The notes: generated from the sequence alone by a model not told the origin. A stretch of DNA of 64,000 nucleotides from Dryocola sp032000125 (GCA_032000125.1 DAMALH010000016.1:34599-98598); one strand, 5' to 3'. Shown: positions 33,338-42,922, counted from the first letter of the stretch. Numbers and translations: made by a program.

Positions 33338-34498
33338 ATGAGCGCGGGAAGCCCACATTTTACTTTACGCCGGATGGCGGCGTTATCGCTGGTAAGCCTG
33401 TGGCTGGCCGGCTGTAGCAACAACGATTCTCAGGCACCCATCAGCTCGGTCGGTGGCAACAACAACGCGGGCGGCAGCGCTTCTGGCGGCATGCTGATTA
33501 CCCAGCCGCCAAAAATGTCTGCTCCGGTCCAGGCCCCGCAAATTCAGCCGGTGCCGCAGCCGGCGATTCAGCCTGCGCAGACCCAGCCGGTTCCGGCGCA
33601 ACCTGCGCAAACGCAGCCGGTTATTCAGTCTGAACCTGTACAAACCCAGAATGGGCGTATCGTTTATAACCGCAAGTATGGGAACATTCCGAAAGGCAGC
33701 TATGCCGGCGGCAGCACTTATACGGTTAAACGCGGCGATACGCTGTTCTATATTGCCTGGATTACCGGGAACGATTTCCGCGATCTTGCACAACGAAACA
33801 ACGTAGCGGCCCCGTACGGCCTCGAAGTTGGGCAAACTCTTCAGGTTGGTAACGCATCCGGTACGCCAATTACCGGTGGAAACGCGGTTACCGCCGCTGA
33901 TGCGAGCGCGCAAGGAATAACCAATCCTGCTGCACAAAACTCAAGCGCCGTTGTTGCTTCTAAACCGACAATTACGTATTCTGAAGACTCAGGTGAACAG
34001 AGTGCTAACAAAATGTTGCCGAATAATAAGGGTACTGCGACTGTCGTCACAGCACCGGTTACGGCACCTGTGGTTAGCTCTACGACTACCGTACCGACTG
34101 CCAGCAGCACGTCAGACAGTGCGCCGATTTCGACCTGGCGCTGGCCAACTGATGGCAGCATTATCGAGAACTTTTCTGCTACTGAGGGTGGCAATAAAGG
34201 GATCGATATCTCGGGCAGTAAAGGACAGGCTATCGTCGCGACCGCTTCAGGCCGCGTGGTATATGCCGGTAACGCACTGCGCGGTTACGGTAATCTAATC
34301 ATCATCAAACACAACGATGATTACCTGAGTGCCTACGCCCATAACGATACAATGCTGGTCCGGGAACAAGAAGAAATTAAGGCGGGGCAGAAGATAGCTA
34401 CCATGGGTAGCACCGGAACCAGTTCAACAAGATTGCATTTTGAAATTCGTTACAAGGGGAAATCCGTAAACCCGCTGCGTTACTTGCCGCAGCGATAA
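33338..34498 (+). CDS. nlpD: NlpD, LytM-domain murein hydrolase activator
   Basis: 386 aa. Lipoprotein signal with lipobox LAGC (Cys26). Then a Pro/Gln-rich linker with repeats such as QPVPAQPAQTQP, a LysM domain (YTVKRGDTLFYIAWITGNDF), a Ser/Thr-rich linker, and a degenerate M23 LytM domain at the C-terminus (RWPTDGSIIENFSATEGGNKGIDI, HLHFEIRY-type end). NlpD activates the amidase AmiC at the septum. The main rpoS promoter lies inside nlpD in enterics. Confidence 0.95.
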   Translation: MSAGSPHFTLRRMAALSLVSLWLAGCSNNDSQAPISSVGGNNNAGGSASGGMLITQPPKMSAPVQAPQIQPVPQPAIQPAQTQPVPAQPAQTQPVIQSEPVQTQNGRIVYNRKYGNIPKGSYAGGSTYTVKRGDTLFYIAWITGNDFRDLAQRNNVAAPYGLEVGQTLQVGNASGTPITGGNAVTAADASAQGITNPAAQNSSAVVASKPTITYSEDSGEQSANKMLPNNKGTATVVTAPVTAPVVSSTTTVPTASSTSDSAPISTWRWPTDGSIIENFSATEGGNKGIDISGSKGQAIVATASGRVVYAGNALRGYGNLIIIKHNDDYLSAYAHNDTMLVREQEEIKAGQKIATMGSTGTSSTRLHFEIRYKGKSVNPLRYLPQR

Positions 34499-34557
34499 AC
34501 CGGCAAAGCACTCCTCCATAAGTGTTTTGCCCAGGGATCACGGGTAGGAGCCACCTT
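34417..34557 (+). promoter_or_regulatory. rpoS mRNA leader: sRNA-responsive inhibitory structure
   Basis: AACCAGTTCAACAAGATTGC from 34417 is nearly identical to the E. coli rpoS segment that pairs with the ribosome-binding region and is opened by DsrA, RprA and ArcZ with Hfq. The SD-proximal strand GGGATCACGGGTAGGAGCC is also conserved. The apical part differs from E. coli and instead has an 11-bp hairpin, GGCAAAGCACT and AGTGTTTTGCC (34502-34531). Regulation by sRNAs is inferred from this conservation. Confidence 0.75.
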
Positions 34558-35550
34558 ATGAATCAGAATACGCTGAAAGTTAATGAGTTAACCGAAGATG
34601 CGGAATTTGATGAGAACGGAGTTGAGGCTTTTGATGAAAAAGCCCTTGTAGAAGAGGAGCCCAGTGATAACGACATTGCCGAAGAGGAGCTGTTGTCACA
34701 GGGCGCCACACAGCGTGTGCTGGATGCGACTCAGCTTTATCTTGGGGAGATCGGCTATTCCCCATTATTAACAGCCGAAGAAGAAGTCTATTTTGCTCGC
34801 CGCGCGCTGCGTGGTGACGTCGCATCCCGCCGCCGCATGATCGAAAGTAACCTGCGTCTGGTGGTAAAAATCGCCCGTCGTTACAGCAATCGTGGTCTGG
34901 CGCTGCTGGATCTGATTGAAGAAGGTAACCTGGGGCTGATTCGTGCAGTTGAGAAGTTTGACCCGGAACGCGGGTTCCGTTTCTCAACCTATGCCACCTG
35001 GTGGATTCGTCAGACCATCGAACGGGCAATCATGAACCAAACCCGTACGATTCGCCTGCCGATTCATATTGTGAAAGAGCTGAACGTTTATCTGCGTACC
35101 GCTCGAGAACTCTCCCACAAGCTGGATCACGAGCCGAGTGCGGAAGAGATCGCCGAGCAACTGGATAGGCCAGTTGATGATGTCAGCCGCATGCTGCGTC
35201 TCAACGAACGCATCACCTCGGTAGACACCCCGTTGGGCGGTGACTCTGAGAAAGCGCTGCTGGACATCCTCGCGGATGAGAAAGACAACGGTCCGGAAGA
35301 CACCACTCAGGACGATGATATGAAGCAAAGCATCGTTAAGTGGCTGTTTGAACTGAACGCTAAGCAGCGTGAAGTGTTGGCACGTCGTTTTGGTCTGCTG
35401 GGTTATGAAGCGGCAACGCTTGAAGATGTGGGCCGTGAAATCGGTCTGACTCGTGAACGCGTTCGTCAAATACAGGTTGAAGGCCTGCGCCGTCTGCGTG
35501 AAATTCTGCAGATTCAGGGGCTGAATATCGAAGCGCTGTTCCGCGAATAA
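34558..35550 (+). CDS. rpoS: RNA polymerase sigma factor RpoS
   Basis: 330 aa from the ATG at 34558 (MNQNTLKVNELTEDAEF), SD TAGGAG. Master sigma factor of stationary phase and general stress. Sigma-70 regions: 1.2 with DATQLYLGEIGYSPLLTAEEE, 2 with RFSTYATWWIRQTIERAI, 3, and 4 with the helix-turn-helix VGREIGLTRERVRQIQVEGLRRL. The Lys in NLRLVVKIARR-region 2.5 area recognised by RssB is conserved in context. Nearly identical to the E. coli protein. Confidence 0.98.
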   Translation: MNQNTLKVNELTEDAEFDENGVEAFDEKALVEEEPSDNDIAEEELLSQGATQRVLDATQLYLGEIGYSPLLTAEEEVYFARRALRGDVASRRRMIESNLRLVVKIARRYSNRGLALLDLIEEGNLGLIRAVEKFDPERGFRFSTYATWWIRQTIERAIMNQTRTIRLPIHIVKELNVYLRTARELSHKLDHEPSAEEIAEQLDRPVDDVSRMLRLNERITSVDTPLGGDSEKALLDILADEKDNGPEDTTQDDDMKQSIVKWLFELNAKQREVLARRFGLLGYEAATLEDVGREIGLTRERVRQIQVEGLRRLREILQIQGLNIEALFRE

Positions 35551-35564
35551 TCGACTCTGCATAT

Positions 35565-35597
35565 AAAAAAGCGGTGATGAAAATCACCGCTTTTTTT
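35565..35597. terminator. Bidirectional terminator between rpoS and mutS
   Basis: AAAAAAGCGGTGAT-GAAA-ATCACCGCTTTTTTT: an 8-bp GC stem with flanking A and T runs and a GAAA tetraloop. It serves both convergent genes. Confidence 0.95.
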
Positions 35598-35611
35598 ATG
35601 GTCGCGATTTA

Positions 35612-38173
35612 CTACAGCAGATTTTTCAGGCGATAGATCCACTCCAGCGCCTGACGTGGCGACAGCGAATCCGGATCTAAGGCTTCCAGCGCCTCCACCG
35701 CAGGCGAGGTTTCCTCGGCAACCGACAGCAAGGACATTTGCGTGCCGTCCACCTGGGTTGCTGCCGTGTTGCTGGAAAGCGTCTCAAGCTCCCGCAGCTT
35801 TTGGCGCGCACGCTTAATCACATCTTTCGGCACGCCCGCCAGCGCGGCAACGGCCAGACCGTAGCTTTTGCTTGCCGCACCATCCTGAACGCTGTGCATA
35901 AAGGCAATGGTGTCGCCGTGTTCCAGCGCGTCCAGATGCACGTTTGCCACGCCTTCCATTTTTTCCGGCAGCGTAGTCAGCTCAAAGTAATGCGTGGCAA
36001 ATAGCGTCAGGGCTTTGATGCGGTTGGCCAGGCTTTCGGCGCAGGCCCAGGCCAGCGACAGGCCGTCATAGGTTGATGTTCCGCGCCCAATCTCATCCAT
36101 CAGCACCAGGCTGTTTTCCGTGGCGTTATGCAGAATATTGGCCGTTTCGGTCATCTCCACCATAAAGGTGGAACGGCCAGAGGCCAGGTCATCCGCCGCG
36201 CCTACACGGGTGAAGATACGATCGATAGGGCCGATCTCCGCCTGCTGAGCGGGCACAAAGCTGCCGATATAGGCGAGCAGCACGATCAGCGCCGACTGGC
36301 GCATATAGGTACTTTTACCGCCCATGTTCGGACCGGTAATAATCAGCATGCGGCGCTGCGGGGCAAGCGTCAGCGGGTTGGCGATAAACGGCTCGCTCAG
36401 CACTTTCTCGACCACGGGGTGGCGGCCGCCAACCACTTTAATACCGGGTTTGTCGGTAAGCTGCGGGCAGGTGTAATTCAGGCTCCAGGCTCGCTCGGCC
36501 AGATTCGCCAGCACGTCGAGCTCCGCCAGCGCGGCGGCGCTGGTTTGCAGCGCTTCAAGGTGCGGCAGCAGCATATCGAACAGTTGATCGTAAAGCTGTT
36601 TCTCAAGCGCCAGCGCCTTGCCTTTTGACGTCAGAACTTTGTCTTCGTACTCTTTTAGCTCAGGAATGATGTAGCGTTCGGCGTTTTTTAGCGTCTGGCG
36701 GCGGACATAGTGGATTGGCGCGTGGTGGCTCTGCCCGCGGCTGATCTGAATGTAATAGCCGTGCACCGCGTTAAAGCCGACTTTCAGCGTATCCAGCCCC
36801 AGCTTCTCGCGTTCGCGGATTTCCAGCCTGTCGAGATAGTCCGTTGCGCCATCCGCCAGCGCACGCCACTCGTCGAGCTCTTCGTTGTAGCCGGGAGCAA
36901 TTACGCCGCCGTCGCGGACCAGAACTGGCGGAGATTCGATAACCGCGCGCTCAAGCAGCTCACGTAGTTCGGTAAACTCGCCCATCTTTTCACGCAGCGT
37001 TTGTACATAATCCGTTGGCACATCGGCCAGCAGCTCGCGCAGTTCAGGCAGTTGCTGGAAGGCGTAACGCATACGCGCCAAATCACGCGGCCGCGCGGTG
37101 CGCAGCGCAAGCCGGGCAAGAATACGTTCCAGGTCGCCAACCTGGCGTAAAACCGGTTGAATCTCAGCGGTACGATCCTGCAGGGCCGCGATAGTGCGCT
37201 GACGTTTTTGCAGCACGTCGACGCTGCGTACCGGCATATGCAGCCAGCGTTTAAGCATGCGGCTGCCCATCGGTGTGACGGTGCAGTCAAGCACCGAGGC
37301 CAGCGTATTTTCAACACCGCCCGCCAGATTCTGCGTGATTTCAAGGTTACGGCGCGTGGCGGCATCCATGATGATGCTGTCCTGCTGCCTGTCCATGGTG
37401 ACGGAGCGAATATGGGGCAGGGAGGTGCGCTGCGTATCCTTTACGTATTGCAACAGGCAACCCGCAGCGCATAAAGCGTGATGCGCTTTTTCGACGCCAA
37501 AGCCGGTGAGATCCCGCGTGCCGAACTGCATATTCAGCTGCTGGCGCGCCGTTTCAATTTCAAATTCCCATAGCGGGCGGCGGCGCAGGCCACGGCGGCC
37601 TTCAATCAGGCGCATTTCGGCAAAATCTTCGGCATACAGCAGTTCGGCTGGATTGGTGCGCTGCAGTTCTGCCGCCATGGTTTCTGCATCTTCCGGCTCG
37701 CTCAGGCGAAAACGGCCGGAGCTGATATCAAGCGTCGCGTAGCCAAACCCTTTGCCGTCCTGCCAGATAGCGGCCAGCAAATTGTCCTGGCGCTCCTGCA
37801 ACAACGCTTCATCGCTGATGGTGCCGGGAGTAACGATGCGCACGACTTTTCGCTCAACCGGCCCTTTGCTGGTGGCCGGATCGCCAATCTGTTCGCAAAT
37901 GGCAGCGGACTCGCCGAGATTGACCAGCTTCGCCAGGTAGTTTTCTACCGCATGATGCGGCACGCCAGCCATGGGGATAGGTTCACCGGCAGAGGCGCCG
38001 CGTTTGGTCAGGGAGATATCAAGCAGTTGCGATGCGCGTTTCGCATCGTCATAAAACAGCTCGTAAAAGTCGCCCATGCGGTAAAAAAGCAGGATCTCAG
38101 GATGCTGTGCTTTCAGGCGCAGGTACTGCTGCATCATGGGGGTGTGAGAGTCTAAATTTTCTGTCGTGCTCAT
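35612..38173 (-). CDS. mutS: DNA mismatch repair protein MutS
   Basis: 853 aa, exactly E. coli length. Recognises mismatches and recruits MutL. Mismatch-reading motif FYRMGDFYELFYDDA in domain I; lever and clamp domains; Walker A TGPNMGGKSTYMRQ, Walker B LVLMDEIGRGTSTYDGLSLAWA; C-terminal DSLSPRQALEWIYRLKNLL. After mutS the order departs from E. coli (pphB-ygbI side) and accessory genes follow. Confidence 0.98.
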   Translation of the reverse strand: MSTTENLDSHTPMMQQYLRLKAQHPEILLFYRMGDFYELFYDDAKRASQLLDISLTKRGASAGEPIPMAGVPHHAVENYLAKLVNLGESAAICEQIGDPATSKGPVERKVVRIVTPGTISDEALLQERQDNLLAAIWQDGKGFGYATLDISSGRFRLSEPEDAETMAAELQRTNPAELLYAEDFAEMRLIEGRRGLRRRPLWEFEIETARQQLNMQFGTRDLTGFGVEKAHHALCAAGCLLQYVKDTQRTSLPHIRSVTMDRQQDSIIMDAATRRNLEITQNLAGGVENTLASVLDCTVTPMGSRMLKRWLHMPVRSVDVLQKRQRTIAALQDRTAEIQPVLRQVGDLERILARLALRTARPRDLARMRYAFQQLPELRELLADVPTDYVQTLREKMGEFTELRELLERAVIESPPVLVRDGGVIAPGYNEELDEWRALADGATDYLDRLEIREREKLGLDTLKVGFNAVHGYYIQISRGQSHHAPIHYVRRQTLKNAERYIIPELKEYEDKVLTSKGKALALEKQLYDQLFDMLLPHLEALQTSAAALAELDVLANLAERAWSLNYTCPQLTDKPGIKVVGGRHPVVEKVLSEPFIANPLTLAPQRRMLIITGPNMGGKSTYMRQSALIVLLAYIGSFVPAQQAEIGPIDRIFTRVGAADDLASGRSTFMVEMTETANILHNATENSLVLMDEIGRGTSTYDGLSLAWACAESLANRIKALTLFATHYFELTTLPEKMEGVANVHLDALEHGDTIAFMHSVQDGAASKSYGLAVAALAGVPKDVIKRARQKLRELETLSSNTAATQVDGTQMSLLSVAEETSPAVEALEALDPDSLSPRQALEWIYRLKNLL

Positions 38174-38293
38174 TAGATTTTGATGTCCATTTTCTTTAAT
38201 TTTAATGAGTTAGTGATATTTGTTGTTGTCATTGATTTTCACGCTGTCTCATTGGATCTCATGTATACGCCAGATCATGATAACGGAGTCTTT

Positions 38294-38392
38294 ATGGCAG
38301 GAAAACAAGAGGGAAAGCCTGGGTCGTTTAAAACGGCAGAAACGCTGCGCGGCGATAAGAATAAAGCCGATATTAACGAATCAAGGGCGTAA
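38294..38392 (+). CDS. Possible 32-residue hydrophilic protein
   Basis: ATG at 38294 with GGAG six nt upstream, reading MAGKQEGKPGSFKTAETL and ending NESRA. Very charged, no membrane segment, no family that I recognise. It lies alone in the 313-nt gap between the divergent starts/ends of mutS and a GntR gene. The good SD is the only strong support. It could be a stress-type small protein or chance. Confidence 0.35.
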   Translation: MAGKQEGKPGSFKTAETLRGDKNKADINESRA

Positions 38393-38486
38393 TAAGTCAG
38401 TATTTACCGGACGGGGGCGCTCCGGATACGCAATGCGGGTTTGTATCACCGCGCATAACCGCAACCCCACAGTTAATAGCGCCGGC

Positions 38487-39128
38487 TTAAAGCGCGCCGT
38501 ATCGTCCTGGATTATCTTCCTGCAGGATATGCTGGCGCAATAGCTGCGCAAGCCTTACCGGGTCCTGGCGCTCAATGGCATCAACCATCGCAAAATGCTC
38601 TTCTGATGACTGCACGATTCTGGCGTGAGAATTCCACTGTCCCAGGGCTGCGGAGGGAACCCGACTGCGTAATTCAAAAATCAGTTCAATCATATCCTGG
38701 TTGGAACAAGGGGCGAGCAGGGCGCGGTGAAAGGCCAGATTTGACTCATACTGCTGTAAAAGGGTGCCATATTGGGTGTAATGAGCAAACAATTCGGCGC
38801 GCTGGCGGAGTTCATCAAGCTGTGGCGGTTGAATGTGCTCGACGATGTCCACCGCGGAGGCGCTTTCCAGCACCGCACGAATAGCGGAAATATTACGGCG
38901 TTGTTGTTCGTTGGGCGTATAAACATGGTAACCCCGGTTCGGCACATGCTGTACCAGCCGTTCAATAACCAGTTGGTCCAGCGCCCGACGCACCTCGCTG
39001 CGCGTACACTGATAGCGTTCAGCCAGCTCCACCTGTTTCAGCCATGAACCTGGCTGAAATTCTCCGGTATTGATGTCCATCGCGAGGCGATTAGCGACAT
39101 GCACCAGTGCGCTTTTGCGGTGCGTCAT
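38487..39128 (-). CDS. GntR-family (FadR subfamily) transcriptional regulator
   Basis: 213 aa. N-terminal winged helix-turn-helix (LKQVELAERYQCTRSEVRRALDQLVIERLVQHVPNRGYHV) and an FCD ligand-binding helical domain (RAVLESASAVDIV, FHRALLAPCSNQDMIELI, HFAMVDAIERQD). FCD regulators usually sense carboxylic acids, often with a metal. Divergent from the hydrolase-acyltransferase-ABC operon and probably its repressor. Palindromes lie between the two genes. Confidence 0.88.
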   Translation of the reverse strand: MTHRKSALVHVANRLAMDINTGEFQPGSWLKQVELAERYQCTRSEVRRALDQLVIERLVQHVPNRGYHVYTPNEQQRRNISAIRAVLESASAVDIVEHIQPPQLDELRQRAELFAHYTQYGTLLQQYESNLAFHRALLAPCSNQDMIELIFELRSRVPSAALGQWNSHARIVQSSEEHFAMVDAIERQDPVRLAQLLRQHILQEDNPGRYGAL

Positions 39129-39366
39129 ATCTTCTGTTCCTTCTGCTATTTCCTGCGATTTTATGCTGTTAACCGTCAGCCAGATAATGCCGGGTTCATT
39201 GTTTTTTCGCCAGCCTAAACCACAGCGTTATCGCTTTTTTATCCGTCTTACCTATGAATTGTGATACGAGCCAGATCTTTTGTTAATAAATTGTTTTTAA
39301 ATTGGCGCCAATATTGGTTTTGTGTTTGAATCGAATTTAAACAGTTATAAAACGAGTAAATGATTT
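39129..39366. promoter_or_regulatory. Divergent promoter with candidate GntR operator
   Basis: ATTGGCGCCAAT (39301-39312) is a perfect 12-bp palindrome that overlaps a second one, CCAATATTGG (39308-39317), so ATTGG or its complement occurs three times in 17 bp. TATAAA at 39346-39351 is a possible -10 for the plus-strand operon. Assignment to the GntR protein is inference. Confidence 0.45.
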
Positions 39367-40227
39367 ATGCAACAGACTGATATTAATAAGGATTCAGAAG
39401 AGTCTGCCGCGCGTGGCCTGGCGCTTTATTACCGTGGCAGCACCACCATTTTTTCCAGTCGACACGACCCGCGCTTTCAGTATTGCCTGTATGTTCCCCC
39501 TGGTTTTGACGATGACAAAACCGGCTACCGCCTGATCGTAGCCATGCACGGCACCGGACGTTCTATGGTGCAGTACCGCGATGCCTTTGCCGAGTTTGCT
39601 CGCTACAACCGTTGCGTCGTGCTGGCGCCGCTGTTCCCGGTAGGGCCGCTGGGCGACGGTAATTCCCACGGGTTTAAGTACATCCTTGAGCAGGATATTC
39701 GCTATGACCACGAGCTGCTGGCGATGATCGATGAAGTCAGCGACCTGCTGGAGTATGACTTTGGCCGTTTTCTGCTGTTTGGTTACTCGGGCGGCGGGCA
39801 TTTTGCTCACCGCTTCCTCTACCTCCACCCGGAAAAGCTGCTCGGCGTTTCTGTCGGCGCGCCGGGGTCCGTTACCCTGCTGGATGACAGCAAAGACTGG
39901 TGGCCCGGTATTCAGAACTTTGAGCAGCTATTCGGAAAGCCTCTGGATTACGGCGCGTTGCGTGATGTAGCGGTGCAGCTGGTGGTGGGTAAGGTGGATC
40001 TGGAAACCTGGGAAATCACGCATAAACCCGGCGGCCGCTATTACATGCCCGGCTGTAACGACGCCGGCACCACGCGTATCGAGCGCAACACGGCCTTGCT
40101 GAACAGCCTGCGTGAACACGGGGTAGACGCCGTTCAGGATATTGTTCCGAACGTTGGCCATGACGGGATGAAAGTGCTGGAACAGGTAAAAGATTTCTTC
40201 CTGCGGGTTTTGCAGGCACATCGCTGA
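39367..40227 (+). CDS. Alpha/beta hydrolase
   Basis: 286 aa, cytoplasmic (no signal peptide). Oxyanion-hole region IVAMHGTGRSM, nucleophile elbow FGYSGGGHFAH with Ser141, and a late His in NVGHDGMKV; PHB-depolymerase/feruloyl-esterase-like fold. It would hydrolyse an ester, thioester or amide. First gene of an operon with a C45-type acyltransferase and a peptide-class ABC importer (12 nt before the next start). Exact substrate unknown. Confidence 0.8.
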   Translation: MQQTDINKDSEESAARGLALYYRGSTTIFSSRHDPRFQYCLYVPPGFDDDKTGYRLIVAMHGTGRSMVQYRDAFAEFARYNRCVVLAPLFPVGPLGDGNSHGFKYILEQDIRYDHELLAMIDEVSDLLEYDFGRFLLFGYSGGGHFAHRFLYLHPEKLLGVSVGAPGSVTLLDDSKDWWPGIQNFEQLFGKPLDYGALRDVAVQLVVGKVDLETWEITHKPGGRYYMPGCNDAGTTRIERNTALLNSLREHGVDAVQDIVPNVGHDGMKVLEQVKDFFLRVLQAHR

Positions 40228-40239
40228 GGAGCAAACAAC

Positions 40240-41346
40240 GTGACGCAACCTTTTCCGTTAATTGAAATTTCCGGCACGCCGTATGAGCGCGGCTGCCAGT
40301 ATGGCGAACAGGCGAAAGCGAGAATCCACGCAAGCGTTGCCATCTACGGCGACCAGCTTGATGCCCTGCATATCACCCGTGAACAACGCGAAGATCTGAT
40401 TAACAGTTTCAGCGGCATCATCCGTGATTTTGACGCCGATTATCTTGATGAGATGCGTGGCATTGCCTCGGCGTCAGGCGTGCCGCTGGAAGCGATCGTG
40501 ATGATCAATGCCCGCACCGAAGTGATAGCCCAGGCGCGAAATCTGCAACGCTATGCGACCCCGCATGATGACGCGATAAAAGATGGCTGTACGGGCGCGG
40601 TGATTCTTCCTGAGCGCAGCCACCACGGTAAGCTCATTCACGGGCAGAACTGGGACTGGCGCGCCGAATGCGCCGAGAGTTCCGTTGTGGTGAAAATCAA
40701 ACGCGAGCAGGGGCCGGACGTGCTTACCTTCGTTGAAGCCGGTGGGCTTGGACGAAGCGGAATGAACAGCGCGGGCATTGCTATTACCGCCAACTATCTT
40801 CGCTGCGAGCGCGACTATCAGCAGCAGGGCGTCCCGCTGTCGCTGATTCGACGCAAGGCGCTGGAACAGCAGCATATGGCGCTGGCGATGAAAGTAGTCG
40901 CCACCACGCCAAAGTCCTGCTCCAACAATATGATTCTCAGCACCAAAGAAGGTTTTGCAATCGACTTTGAATGCGCGCCGGATGAGAGCTTCACCCTCTA
41001 TCCGCAAAACGGCCTGCTGGTGCACGCCAACCACTGGGAAAGCCTGGCCGCGCGCTGCAAGGTGCGCGAAGAGGGGGTTGATGCATCGCCGGATTCGCTT
41101 TATCGGGGATGGCGCGTCAGCGAGTTGCTTAAAGGCAAAGAAAAGCTCGGCGAAGAGGAGATGAAAAACGCCTTTTTTGATGATTTTGGAACCCCTTACT
41201 CGGTGTGTCGCCCGCCGCGCCCCGGCTTCAGCAGCGATTTGTCCGCCACCGTGGCGATGATCGTGATGACGCCTGCCGATGGCGTGATGGATGTGGTGCC
41301 GCTTCCGGCGCTGAACCGTAACTTTACCCGTTACACGCTCGACTAA
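40240..41346 (+). CDS. C45-family autoproteolytic acyltransferase/hydrolase
   Basis: 368 aa from a GTG at 40240 (GAGGAG eight nt upstream). Matches the acyl-CoA:6-aminopenicillanate acyltransferase (peptidase C45) family: N-terminal GTPYERGCQYGEQAKARI, YLDEMRGIASASGVPLE, then DGCTGAVI where Gly116-Cys117 is the expected self-cleavage site and Cys117 the N-terminal nucleophile; HGQNWDWR follows. Later LVHANHW. These Ntn hydrolases move or cleave acyl groups on amides. Between a hydrolase and an ABC importer, a role in breaking down an acylated amino acid or peptide is likely. Confidence 0.85.
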   Translation: MTQPFPLIEISGTPYERGCQYGEQAKARIHASVAIYGDQLDALHITREQREDLINSFSGIIRDFDADYLDEMRGIASASGVPLEAIVMINARTEVIAQARNLQRYATPHDDAIKDGCTGAVILPERSHHGKLIHGQNWDWRAECAESSVVVKIKREQGPDVLTFVEAGGLGRSGMNSAGIAITANYLRCERDYQQQGVPLSLIRRKALEQQHMALAMKVVATTPKSCSNNMILSTKEGFAIDFECAPDESFTLYPQNGLLVHANHWESLAARCKVREEGVDASPDSLYRGWRVSELLKGKEKLGEEEMKNAFFDDFGTPYSVCRPPRPGFSSDLSATVAMIVMTPADGVMDVVPLPALNRNFTRYTLD

Positions 41347-41359
41347 TAGAGAGGCAGGT

Positions 41360-42904
41360 ATGAAAAAGTTTTTAACTGCGGTGGCCCTGCTCATGCCGGG
41401 ACTGATGGCGCAGGCGGCTGACAACAATGTGATCCGTTTCGCCCTGAACCAGGATATCCGAAGCAGCCAGCCGGGCGTTAACCGTGATGGCAACACCGAC
41501 GATGTGCTGATGCACGTGGTGGAAGGCCTGGTCGGGTATCGCGAAGACGGCACCGTCGGACCAATGCTGGCTTCATCATGGGACGTCACCGATGAGGGAA
41601 AAACTTATACCTTTCATCTGCGCGACGGCGTGAAATTCCACAATGGCGACACCATGACGGCGCAGGACGTGGTGTGGAGCTGGAAGCACTGGAACGATCC
41701 AAAAACCCAGTGGCGATGTATACGTGAATTTGACGGCAGCGGCCTGATTCACGTTACCGAAGCCAGCGCGCCGGATAAGAGCACGGTGGTTATCAAGCTT
41801 GAAAAACCGGTGGCGCTGTTCCTTGATACGCTTGCGCGCACCGACTGCGGCGCCGCTGCAGTTATCAGCCCGAAATCCGTGGCGTCTGACGGTTCCTGGG
41901 TTGCGCCGATAGGCACCGGCCCATTCGTCTTCGGCGACTGGAAACATGGCGAATACGTCTCCCTGAAACGGTTTGCGGATTACAGCGCCTTGCCCGGTAA
42001 ACCTGATGGTTTTGTTGGCGGCAAAAAAGCGCTGGTAGAAGAGGTGCGCTTTATGGCCGTGCCGGATGCGGCAACGGTTAAAGCCGGTCTGCAATCCGGC
42101 GCAGTGGATCTGGCTCAGGTTAGCCCGATTGACGGCAGCGATCTGAAAAAAGATCCTAATATCGCCCTGGAAGTGGCGCCGAACGCCCAGCGTCATGTGA
42201 TGCTGATCCAGACGGACGATCCGCTGCTAAAAAACGTCAAGCTGCGCCAGGCCATCGCCTCAGCGCTGGACAGCGAACAGATCGCGCTGGGCACCAGCCA
42301 GAATATGGCTCACGCATCAAACTCCAACATTTCGGTGGCCTCGGCGTTTTACAGCAACGTGCAGAAGCAAGGCTACAAATACGATCCGGCTCGCACAGCG
42401 CAGTTGCTGAAAGAAGCGGGCTATAAGGGGCAGCCGATTGAAATTATCGCCAATAAGCGCGCCACGGTGCCGAGCTTTGACATGGCGATTATCGTTCAGG
42501 CGATGCTACAGGGGGCGGGAATCAATGCCCGCGTCACCACCATGGAGTGGGCGACGCAACTGGAGCGTTATCAGTCCGGGCGCTACCAGATGATGACCTT
42601 TACCTATTCCGCACGCTTCAACCCCGCGCTGGCATTTGAGCAGATCGTCGGCGACAAGGCTAAACAGAAACGCAAGGTGTGGGGCGATCCTCAGGCTATC
42701 GCGATGACCGATAAACTTGCCACGCTCGACGATGCGGCTCAAATTCAGGCCCTGACGGACAAACTCCATCAGCAAATGATTGCCGATGTCCCTCTGATCG
42801 TCTTCTATCCGGGGCTGGATATTGTCGCGCACCGCAAGGCTGTCAGCGGCTATAAAGCCTGGCTTGCCGCAGCGGCGCGCCTGTGGAACGTCAGCAAAGC
42901 CTGA
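41360..42904 (+). CDS. Peptide/nickel-class ABC transporter substrate-binding protein
   Basis: 514 aa. Sec signal peptide MKKFLTAVALLMPGLMAQA, mature start near ADNNVIRF. SBP family 5 (DppA/OppA/GsiB type): LKPA-like VVEGLVGYREDGTVGPMLA, SWDVTDEGKTYTFHLRDGVKFHNGDTMTAQDVVWSW. It captures the substrate in the periplasm for the permeases encoded next. Third gene of the operon; 18 nt before the permease. Confidence 0.9.
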   Translation: MKKFLTAVALLMPGLMAQAADNNVIRFALNQDIRSSQPGVNRDGNTDDVLMHVVEGLVGYREDGTVGPMLASSWDVTDEGKTYTFHLRDGVKFHNGDTMTAQDVVWSWKHWNDPKTQWRCIREFDGSGLIHVTEASAPDKSTVVIKLEKPVALFLDTLARTDCGAAAVISPKSVASDGSWVAPIGTGPFVFGDWKHGEYVSLKRFADYSALPGKPDGFVGGKKALVEEVRFMAVPDAATVKAGLQSGAVDLAQVSPIDGSDLKKDPNIALEVAPNAQRHVMLIQTDDPLLKNVKLRQAIASALDSEQIALGTSQNMAHASNSNISVASAFYSNVQKQGYKYDPARTAQLLKEAGYKGQPIEIIANKRATVPSFDMAIIVQAMLQGAGINARVTTMEWATQLERYQSGRYQMMTFTYSARFNPALAFEQIVGDKAKQKRKVWGDPQAIAMTDKLATLDDAAQIQALTDKLHQQMIADVPLIVFYPGLDIVAHRKAVSGYKAWLAAAARLWNVSKA

Positions 42905-42922
42905 TGAGATAAGGAGACGCGC

